Source of the DNA: DASQFQ01 sp038327685
GTDB taxonomy: Bacteria; Actinomycetota; Thermoleophilia; Solirubrobacterales; Solirubrobacteraceae
DNA: 21,653 bases
NCBI GenBank assembly: GCA_038327685.1
Contig: JBBQLH010000071.1
Coordinates: forward strand, 1-21,653
Direction: 5' to 3'
Shown here: piece by piece, positions 15,943 to 21,653 of the stretch
Layout of the letters: every line of letters starts with the position of its first letter
Position numbering within the stretch: the stretch's first letter is position 1
Position numbers and translations under genes: made by a program
Notes under the pieces: model-generated
Told to the model about the DNA's origin: nothing
The model's input: only the letters and a program-made list of their open reading frames with translations
The model's database searches: none

Positions 15943-16449
15943 TCAGCGAGCGGCCGTCGCCCGCAGCACGCGGGTGAGCATGTCCGTGCCCTCCTCCAGC
16001 CGGCGGGTCGAGATGCGCTCGTCGTTTGCCGTGCATGTCGGCCAGCTCGGCCCTCGAGATCGGGTACGGATAGACGCCGTAGACGGGCACGCCGCGCTCG
16101 CGCCACGGGACGGCGTCCGTCCCCGCCTCGAACAGCGCCGGCGTGACCTTGGCGGTCGGCCACTCGCGCCGTCCCTCGCGGGCGCGCGCCGGGGAGCAGG
16201 CGGATGTTGACCGTCGCCTGTGCGCTCCCCGGCAGCACGTTCGCGCGGGAGCCGCCGCTGACGATGGTCGGCACGCAGATCGTGCGCAGGAGCCCGTTGA
16301 AGAGCTCGCCGTAGCTGCCGCGGGTGAGGCGGCGAGCCGCCACGCGGCGCGCCCGCGCCGTGCGGGCGGCGAGGAAGATGCGCACGTTGCGCGCGCTGCG
16401 GCCGCCGAAGTCCTTCGCCCAGCCGCGGAGGTAGCGCCGCTCGCCCGTA
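15943..16449 (-). pseudogene. Remnant of an M20-family metallopeptidase
   Basis: Pieces of one M20 peptidase are spread over all three minus-strand frames. GELFNGLLRTICVPTIVSGG with SRANVLPGSAQATVNIRLLPG (about 16190-16320) is the end of the catalytic part and start of the dimerisation domain. After a deletion of roughly 100 residues a second frame gives VTPALFEAGTDAVPWRERG and VPVYGVYPYPISRAELADMHG. A third frame then finishes the protein, NDERISTRRLEEGTDMLTRV to the TGA at 15943. The last shift is explained by one extra A (GGCAAACGACG for GGCAACGACG, near 16025). The N-terminal half with the first metal ligands is missing; upstream lies the 15-bp repeat. About 16330-16449 (GERRYLRGWAKDFGGRSARN) is of unknown origin. 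Confidence 0.75.
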
Positions 16450-16451
16450 CG

Positions 16452-16571
16452 GCTGCCGGAGATCAAGCTGCCGACGGTCGAGCTGCCGGGCCTGGTGCTT
16501 CCCGACCCTCGGCTGCCGAAGATAACGCCGCCGACGGTCGTGCTGCCGTCGGTCGCGCTGCCCGGCTGACC
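16452..16571. repeat. Eight tandem 15-bp units
   Basis: GCTGCC or a close variant recurs exactly every 15 nt at 16452, 16467, 16482, 16497 (GCTTCC), 16512, 16527 (GCCGCC), 16542 and 16557, each followed by a variable 9-mer in which CGACGGTCG recurs. Both strands are open in a pentapeptide-periodic frame: minus GSxxx (GSATD GSTTV GGVIF GSRGS), plus xLPxx (RLPEI KLPTV ELPGL VLPDP RLPKI), the latter ending in TGA at 16567. The tract supplies the last ~35 codons of the epimerase gene and lies at its border with the M20 remnant. Confidence 0.8.
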
Positions 16572-17536
16572 GCGGCGAGCCGCGGCTCGCGCTCGGCACG
16601 CGCGCGCACCCAGTCGAACTCCGCCCGCAGGCCCACGGCGAGGCTCGTCGCCGGTGCGAAGCCCAGCTCCGCACGCGCGCGGGTGACGTCCGCGGCGGTG
16701 TGCAGCACGTCGCCCGACTCGCGCTCCGCGCGCGAGACGTCCAGCGGGCGCCCGGCGATCGCGGCGAGCAGTTCGAGCGCCGCATTGAGGCTGATCGGGT
16801 CGCCGCCGCCGACGTTGTAGGCCCGCCCGCCGGCGCCCTCCGCGGAGCCGGCCGCACGGATCGCGCTGACGACGTCGGCGACGTAGGTGAAGTCGCGGCT
16901 CTGGCGGCCGTCGCCGAACAGCCCGATCGAGCCGCCGCGGGCAGCGGCCTCGCAGAAGCGCCGGAACGCCATGTCCGGCCGCTGCCGTGGGCCGTAGACG
17001 GTGAAGAAGCGCAGCGCCACCGTGTCGAGCCCGTGGTTGACGTGGTAGACGCGGCACAGCTGCTCGCCCGCGAGCTTCGTCACGCCGTAGGGCGACAGCG
17101 GCCGCGGCGGCGCGTCCTCGCGTGTGGGCAGCTGCTCGGACTCGCCGTAGATCGAGGACGACGAGGCGTAGACGATGCGCTGGCCGGCGCCGGCCCGGAC
17201 CGCCTCGAGCAGCCGCTGCGTGGCCTCGACGTTGTTGTGCACGAAGCGGTCGAAGCGACTGCCCCAGCTCGAGCGAACGCCAGGCTCGGCCGCGAGGTGG
17301 AAGACGGCGTCGCAGCCGTCGAGCACGCGGGCGAGGTCGGCGGTCGCGAGATCGACGGGGTGCAGCTCGAAGCCGTCGTGCTCGCGCGCCCGGGCGAGGT
17401 TCGAGAGCTTCTGGGCGGCCGGGTAGTTGTCGTTGAAGCAGTCGACGCCGGCGACCTCGTGGCCGTCGGCGAGCAGCGACTCGGTGAGGTGGGAGCCGAT
17501 GAAGCCGGCGCAGCCGGTGACGAGCGCCCTAGGCAC
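16463..17536 (-). CDS. NAD-dependent nucleotide-sugar epimerase/dehydratase (extended SDR)
   Basis: Acts on a nucleotide-sugar, most like UDP-glucose, UDP-N-acetylglucosamine or UDP-glucuronate 4-epimerases. 357 residues. Seen: NAD-binding TGCAGFIGSH (Gly8, Gly11, Gly14), FHLAAEPGVRSSW, the active-site SSSSIYGE and Tyr150-x3-Lys154 in SPYGVTKLAGEQL, RFFTVYGPRQRPDMA, FGDGRQSRDFTYVADVV, and RAYNVGGGDPISL. Homology ends near EFDWVRARAEREPRLAA; the last ~35 residues (AARPTAARPSAALSSAAEGR onward) come from the 15-bp repeat and are probably read-through after loss of the native stop. The GTG start (17534-17536) overlaps the kinase stop by 8 nt, so it belongs to the glycosyltransferase-exporter-kinase operon. 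Confidence 0.92.
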   Translation of the reverse strand: MPRALVTGCAGFIGSHLTESLLADGHEVAGVDCFNDNYPAAQKLSNLARAREHDGFELHPVDLATADLARVLDGCDAVFHLAAEPGVRSSWGSRFDRFVHNNVEATQRLLEAVRAGAGQRIVYASSSSIYGESEQLPTREDAPPRPLSPYGVTKLAGEQLCRVYHVNHGLDTVALRFFTVYGPRQRPDMAFRRFCEAAARGGSIGLFGDGRQSRDFTYVADVVSAIRAAGSAEGAGGRAYNVGGGDPISLNAALELLAAIAGRPLDVSRAERESGDVLHTAADVTRARAELGFAPATSLAVGLRAEFDWVRARAEREPRLAAVSRAARPTAARPSAALSSAAEGREAPGPAARPSAA

Positions 17537-18251
17537 GGACCGTCTCCGCCGCGCGCAGCATCGCGTCGACCCGCTCGGGCCAGCCGGTGAACTGGCGGTG
17601 GAAGGCGTGCGCGACGCGCGCGAGGATCGCCGCGGCCAGGTACCAGTCGAGCGCCTGCGGCCGGCCGCCGTAGCCGTCGAGCAGGCCGTCGACCACCTCG
17701 GCGACGGCGGCCAGGTCGCCGTCGCGGCCGCGCACGACGTCGGCGGCGTAGCTCGCGATGTCGAGCGCCGGCGCCGCGACGCTCATCTGGTCGAAGTCGA
17801 TGACCGCGATGTCGTCGCCGATCAGCAGCTGGTCGACGTGGAAGTCGCCGTGCGCCGGGACCGGCGCGAGCCCGGAGGGCAGCTCGCGGCCGAGCCGCTC
17901 GAGCAGCGCCTCCACGCGTGGGCGCAGGCCCGGCAGCACGGTCGCGGCCAGGTCCGCCTTGCGTGCCGCGGCGGCGAGGTGGCGCTCGGGCGGCGCAGGC
18001 GGGAGGCCGCCGATCGGCGCGGCCTGCAGCTCGGCGACCAGTGCACCCGCCTCGCTCGCGACCTCCGCCGCCGACCCGGGGCGGCGGCCCTCGACGGCCC
18101 GCTGCGCGATCAGCCGCAGCTCCGGCAGCGCGCCGGCGAACGCGCCGGTCCGCAGCGGCCCGGCCGTCGCGGCGCGCACCCCGGTCAGCGCCGCCTCGAA
18201 CAGCCGCGGCGCGCCGTAGGCCTTGAGCACGAGCCCGTTGGCCCGCAGCAC
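17529..18251 (-). CDS. APH-like kinase C-lobe, out of frame with its N-lobe
   Basis: 240 residues from the GTG at 18251. It contains most of an aminoglycoside-phosphotransferase/choline-kinase fold: the likely ATP-binding Lys10 (LVLKAYG), the catalytic loop HGDFHVDQLL (134-143, Asp136), and the metal-binding VIDFDQ (150-155, Asp152), then SVAAPALDIASYA. In the catalytic loop Gln141 replaces the usual Asn. The first kinase strands are missing here but are encoded at the end of the preceding ABC transporter frame (RVVYKPGDTVAVHYRAVV ... VLVGYKP), so both pieces were, or are, one ABC-kinase polypeptide of about 940 residues split by a one-base frameshift between 18251 and 18264. Independent translation from this GTG would give a kinase without its N-lobe. 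The substrate is unknown; sugar, amino-alcohol or glycoconjugate are options. The stop overlaps the epimerase start. Confidence 0.8.
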   Translation of the reverse strand: MLRANGLVLKAYGAPRLFEAALTGVRAATAGPLRTGAFAGALPELRLIAQRAVEGRRPGSAAEVASEAGALVAELQAAPIGGLPPAPPERHLAAAARKADLAATVLPGLRPRVEALLERLGRELPSGLAPVPAHGDFHVDQLLIGDDIAVIDFDQMSVAAPALDIASYAADVVRGRDGDLAAVAEVVDGLLDGYGGRPQALDWYLAAAILARVAHAFHRQFTGWPERVDAMLRAAETVRA

Positions 18252-18252
18252 C

Positions 18253-20349
18253 GCGCGGGCGCGGCTTGTAGCCGACGAGGACGGGCTCGGCCCCGAACCG
18301 CGTCGCCAGGCGCCGCTCGAGCTCGCCGCGCTCCTCCGCGAGCGCCGGCAGCTGCAGGTCGAACGGCAGCCACGTCACGAGCGCGCCGAGCTCGGGGTCG
18401 AAGCGCGCGGGCGCGACCGAGCGCGGCGCCGCGCGGCCCGCCTGCCGCTCGAGGTCGACACCGGCGATCCGCGTCGCGACGGCGTCGCGCGCCTCGCCGT
18501 CGACGACGGCGCGGTAGTGCACCGCGACGGTGTCGCCCGGCTTGTAGACGACCCGGCCGACCTCGACGTCGCCGAGCCGCTCGTCGCCGCCGAGGGCGCG
18601 CGCGATGAGCGCGTGCATCTCCCCTGGGTCGAGCAGCCGCTCGAGCGGCAGCTCGGGGTCGCGCGCCGCGCGCGCGGGGACGACGCCGCCGCCGTCGAGC
18701 TCGACGATCCGGTCCGCGGTGCTCGCGAGCCGCGGCGAGTGCGTGATCAGGATCGTCGTACGGCCGCGCATCAGCGCCTGGAGGCCGTCGAGCACGGCCG
18801 TCTCGCTCTCGGCGTCGAGGCCCGTGGTCGGCTCGTCGAGCACGAGCACCGGCGGGTCGCGCAGCAGCGTGCGCGCGACGCCGATCCGCTGTCGCTGGCC
18901 GCCCGAGAGCCCGACGCCCTGCGGGCCGAGGTCGGTGTCGTAGCCCATCGACAGCGCGCAGATGAACTCGTGCGCCGCCGCCGCGCGCGCGGCGGCCACG
19001 ACGTCCTCGCGCGGCGCGTCGGTCGCGTAGGCGATGTTGTCGTGCACCGTGCCGCTGAACAGCACGGTGTCCTGGAGCACCACCGCCACCTGCTCGCGCA
19101 GCCAGGCGAGCGAGCACTCCCGCGCGTCGCGGCCGTCGATCGTGACGCGCCCCTCGGTCGGGTCGAAGAAGCGGGCGACGAGCGCGCCGAGCGTCGACTT
19201 CCCGACGCCCGACGGCCCCATCAGCGCGAGCCGCTCGCCGGGCCGGACGCGCAGCGAGACGCCGCTGAGCACGGGCCGCTCGGCGCCGTAGCCGAACGAC
19301 ACGTCCTCGAGCGCCACGTCGCCGGCGGCGCGCGCGCCACGGTAGGCGCCGGGGGGCTCGGGGAGCACGTCGTCGGCGGCAAGCAGCTCGGCGATGCGCT
19401 CGGCCTTGGCCATCGAGGCCGCGACCTTCGTCATCTCGCGCGCGAAGCTGCGCATCGGGCTCTGCGCCTTGCGGGTGTAGCTGGCGAAGACGAGCAGCTC
19501 GCCCGGGGTGATGGCCCCATGGGAGACGCGGATCGCGCCGACGACGAGGACGGCCGCGGTGCTGATCGCCTTCACCGAGCCGACGAGCCCGTCGAAGCGG
19601 GCGGTCAGTCGTGCCACCGCGACGCCCGAGGCCAGCCGGCGCTCCGAGCCCTCGCGCACGCGCCGGCTCTCGTAGCCCTCCGAGCCGAACGCCTTGACGA
19701 CCGCCATCGCCGACAGCGCCTCGGAGGCGATCGAGGCGATGTTGCCCTCCTGCGCGCGCCGCTCGCGCGCCTGCGAGCGGATGCGCCGCCGGTAGACGTA
19801 GCTGAGCGTCGCCATCAGCGGCGTGGTGGCGAGCGCGACGAGCGCCAGCACGGGGTCGATGACGAGCAGCACGACGGTCATCCCCGCGGACATCAGCGCG
19901 GCCTGCACCATTTCGCCGAGCGACTGCGAGAACAGCTCGCCCATCGCGTTGACGTCACCGGTGACGCGCGTGACGAGGTCGCCCTTCTGGCGGCCCTGGT
20001 GCAAGCCGAGCGAGAGTCGCTGCAGGTGCTCGTAGACGCGTACGCGCAGGTCGTGGCTGATGCGCTCGCCCGCCGCCTGCAGCCAGAGGTCGGAGGCGTA
20101 CTGCGCGACCGCCTCGACGACGGCGATCGCGAGCACGACCGCGGCGACCGCCGCGAGCAGCCGCGCGTCGCCCGCGTCGAGCGTGAACGGAGCGGTGCGA
20201 TGCGCGAGCAGGCGGTCGACGATCAGCGCCAGCGGCCACGGCTTGGCGAGGTCGGCGGCGGTCAGCGCCGCGGTCGCGCCACCCGCGCCGGCGAGCGCCT
20301 TCCAGCGGCGCACAACGTGCGGGCGCAGCATGCGGCCGGCGGAGGTCAT
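18253..20349 (-). CDS. Type-I ABC exporter (TMD-NBD) fused to the N-lobe of an APH-like kinase
   Basis: About 699 residues before the frame is lost. Transmembrane domain about 20-300, with helices near 25-45, 64-84, 150-185 and 258-282, of the MsbA/lipid-exporter type; the coupling-helix region SLGLHQGRQKGDLVTRVTGD is present. The nucleotide-binding domain is complete: Walker A GPSGVGKST (378-386), Q-loop VVLQDTVLFSGTV, signature LSGGQRQR (481-488), Walker B VLVLDEPTTGLD (501-512), H-loop ITHSPR. From about 592 (RLGDVEVGRVVYKPGDTVAV) to the end is the start of a kinase fold that continues in the next frame. If translated without a frameshift, the frame would run on antinaturally into the downstream genes with no nearby stop. 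The ATG (20347-20349) forms ATGA with the glycosyltransferase stop. Forms homodimers in the membrane; cargo unknown, perhaps a glycosylated lipid or peptide given the neighbours. Confidence 0.9.
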
Positions 20350-20828
20350 GCGCGACCCGCCGCGGACATCGAGCCGGCCAACAGCCCCTCGAGCAGGTGC
20401 CCGGTGCGGCGCGCACCCTCGAGGTCGACGCCGGCGCCGCTCGGCTCGAACGTCAGCAGGCGCCGCACCTCGCCGGCCAGCGCCGATCGCGCGAGCCGCT
20501 CGGCCGCCAGCACGCGCACCGCGCCGCGGCGCTCGAGCCGCCGCGCGCGCCGGGTCTGCTCGTCCTCCTCCGCCGTCGCGTAGGGAACGATCAGCCCGGG
20601 GACGCCGGAGCGGACCACCTCGAGCGCCGTGTTGTAGCCGCCCTGGCTGACCGACGCGCGGGCGCCGCGCAGCTCGGCGCCGAGATCCGCCACCGTGCGC
20701 CGCAGCTCGACCTGCGGGCCGGCCACCGTGCACACGCGCTCCCAGGCGTCCTCGGGCAGCAGGGGCCCGCCGATCAGCCGCATCGGCACGCCGGCCTCGG
20801 GCTGCGCCTCGGCCGCGGCGCGCAGCAG
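20346..20828 (-). pseudogene. Glycosyltransferase (GT-B, MurG/GT28-like) C-terminal remnant
   Basis: About 160 residues of a nucleotide-sugar-dependent glycosyltransferase. Seen: AGVPMRLIGGPLLPEDAWER, ELRRTVADLGAELRGARASV, the donor-binding SQGGYNTALEVVRSGVPGLI with VPYATAEEDEQTRRARRLER, then a C-terminal helix ending AGSMSAAGRA. The N-terminal acceptor half is gone: homology stops at about 20828, exactly where IS110 sequence begins on the other strand. The frame stays open to 21104 but that stretch is antisense of the transposase. Its stop overlaps the ABC exporter start (ATGA), so it was the preceding gene of that operon, probably adding the sugar before export (inference). Confidence 0.82.
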
Positions 20829-21524
20829 CGGCTGCTGGTCGATCACCGCGAGGACCTGGTCGCCACGCGCACGCGCGACCAGGCCCGCTTGCGCTGGCAC
20901 CTGCACGATCTCGATCCGACCTTCAACGTGCCCGCACGCGCGCTGGACCGTCCGCTCTGGTGGCGGCGCGTGAGCGCGCGGCTGGACCGCGAGCCCGACA
21001 GCGTCCGGGTGCGGATTGCGCGCGCGCTGCTCGAGCAGATCCGCGCCCAGACGGCGTCGATCCGCTCGCTCGAGGCCGAGCTCGCGGCGTTGGCACGCGC
21101 TCACGCGCCCGACCTGCTCGCCGAGCGCGGCTGCGGGGCGTTGACCGCGGCCAAGCTGATCGGCGAGATCGCCGGCGCCGACCGCTTCGCCACCGACGCC
21201 AAGGTCGCGCGCAACGCGGGCACAGCGCCAATCCCCGCCTCGTCAGGCAACCACACCCGGCACCGGCTCGATCGCGGCGGCAACCGCCAACTCAACTGCG
21301 CGCTGCACCGGCTCGCCGTCAACAAGGGCATCTGGGACCCGGAGAGCGCCGCCTACCTCGCCCGCAAGCAAGCCGAGGGCAAGACCCGCAAGGAAGCGCT
21401 GCGCTGCCTCAAGCGCCACCTCACCCGCCGCGTCTGGAAACTCCTGCGCTCCCCGCACCCCGGCAACGCCCCGACCCTCACCATCCACTGCAACCAGCCA
21501 ACGCACGCGCTGGCCTTGACATAG
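20829..21524 (+). mobile_element. IS110-family transposase, 5'-truncated copy
   Basis: About 231 codons of the C-terminal half of a DEDD/serine transposase of the IS110 family. Homology starts at RLLVDHREDLVATRTRDQAR and continues LRWHLHDLDPTFNVPARALD; the coiled linker is RIARALLEQIRAQTASIRSL; the Transposase_20 domain is LLAERGCGALTAAKLIGEIA, FATDAKVARNAGTAPIPASS with the likely catalytic serine in PASSGN, and HRLDRGGNRQLNCALHRLAV. The RuvC-like N-terminal domain with the DEDD residues is absent, so the copy cannot act alone. The open frame continues leftward to 20397, but only as antisense of the glycosyltransferase. The ORF ends in TTGACATAG. Confidence 0.9.
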
Positions 21525-21637
21525 ATGGCATGTGCCGGGGGGGTCTGTCCTGGGGCGCGTGTAGGGACCTCCTCAGCTCAAGCGCGGCGCTGGTCCGCGC
21601 AGGCGTCTGTTCACCGTGGAGCTTGAGGAGGCCCCGG
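21525..21637 (+). other. IS110 end junction with nested stem-loops; bridge-RNA candidate
   Basis: 113 nt between the truncated transposase stop and the next ATG. It contains a G7 run (21537-21543), an outer stem CCTCCTCA+GCT (21568-21578) with AGC+TGAGGAGG (21620-21631; one bulged T), and inside it GCGCGG/CCGCGC (21582-21587 with 21595-21600; 7-nt loop). The right arm also supplies the GAGGAGG ribosome site for the next ORF. IS110 elements encode their guiding bridge RNA in the non-coding end next to the transposase gene, so this is a candidate; exact element borders are not visible. Confidence 0.45.
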
Positions 21638-21653
21638 ATGACGATCGTAATGG
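21638..21653 (+). CDS. Start of a new ORF, probably another IS110-type transposase (five codons only)
   Basis: ATG at 21638-21640 reading M-T-I-V-M before the window ends, with GAGGAGG 7 nt upstream. A short MTIV-type N-terminus before a conserved Asp-containing strand is usual for IS110 transposases, and the preceding structured segment fits an IS left end. Five codons cannot prove it. Confidence 0.35.

Noticed and set aside
16452..16571. CRISPR array
   Set aside because: 15-nt period with no spacer-sized unique segments and no cas genes; it is a coding-type minisatellite.
18251..18264. Programmed ribosomal frameshifting to make the ABC-kinase fusion
   Set aside because: No slippery heptamer or clear downstream structure was recognised, and neighbouring genes show ordinary decay, so mutation or sequencing error is simpler.
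20397..20828. Leftward extension of the transposase open frame, which would make a near full-length protein
   Set aside because: This stretch is antisense of the conserved glycosyltransferase C-terminus and has no RuvC-like DEDD motifs; the IS homology begins near 20829.

Overview
The window is very GC-rich (roughly 70% or more by eye). Its genes are tightly packed, often start with GTG, and often overlap by 4 bases (ATGA). The order uvrC-rapZ-gap-pgk-tpiA is typical of Actinomycetota. The basic secreted glycosidase-like protein and the secreted 'VDPN...YYFQYG' beta-sandwich protein suggest Thermoleophilia (Solirubrobacterales or a relative). That lineage call is an inference, not a measurement.

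Left half (1-10158, all on the minus strand, read right to left): a long housekeeping unit, uvrC, rapZ, gap, pgk, tpiA, gpmI and a two-domain VOC protein. It is followed by marR and hsp20, each with a clear promoter of its own, and by tgt, whose 3' end is cut by the window edge. Gene overlaps and gaps of 14 nt or less imply coupled translation of the glycolytic genes. The genes yvcK and whiA, usually found between rapZ and gap in actinobacteria, are absent.

Middle (10227-15932, mostly plus strand): a secreted glycoside-hydrolase-like protein; an L-threonine aldolase whose GTG start lies inside a perfect 13-bp hairpin; a small minus-strand secreted/membrane protein; a wrecked minus-strand LuxR/AAA-type regulator; a secreted beta-sandwich protein; and a two-gene unit made of a HIRAN-domain protein and an endonuclease/exonuclease/phosphatase-family enzyme. 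Strong GC-rich hairpins without U-tracts separate several units. Several genes lack a Shine-Dalgarno sequence but have a TANNNT-type box 6-9 nt before the start codon, as expected of leaderless transcripts.

Right end (15943-21653): an eroding accessory region. From right to left on the minus strand it holds the C-terminal part of a glycosyltransferase, a type-I ABC exporter whose C-terminus runs into the N-lobe of an APH-like kinase, the kinase C-lobe in another frame (one frameshift apart), an NAD-dependent nucleotide-sugar epimerase, eight 15-bp repeat units and a broken M20 peptidase. The exporter set looks like a system that makes, phosphorylates and exports a glycosylated compound. Its first gene was cut by an IS110-family element, of which only the 3' part remains. 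Just beyond that remnant lie a structured non-coding segment and the first five codons of another ORF, probably the left end of a second IS110-type element.

No tRNA, rRNA or CRISPR array was recognised.
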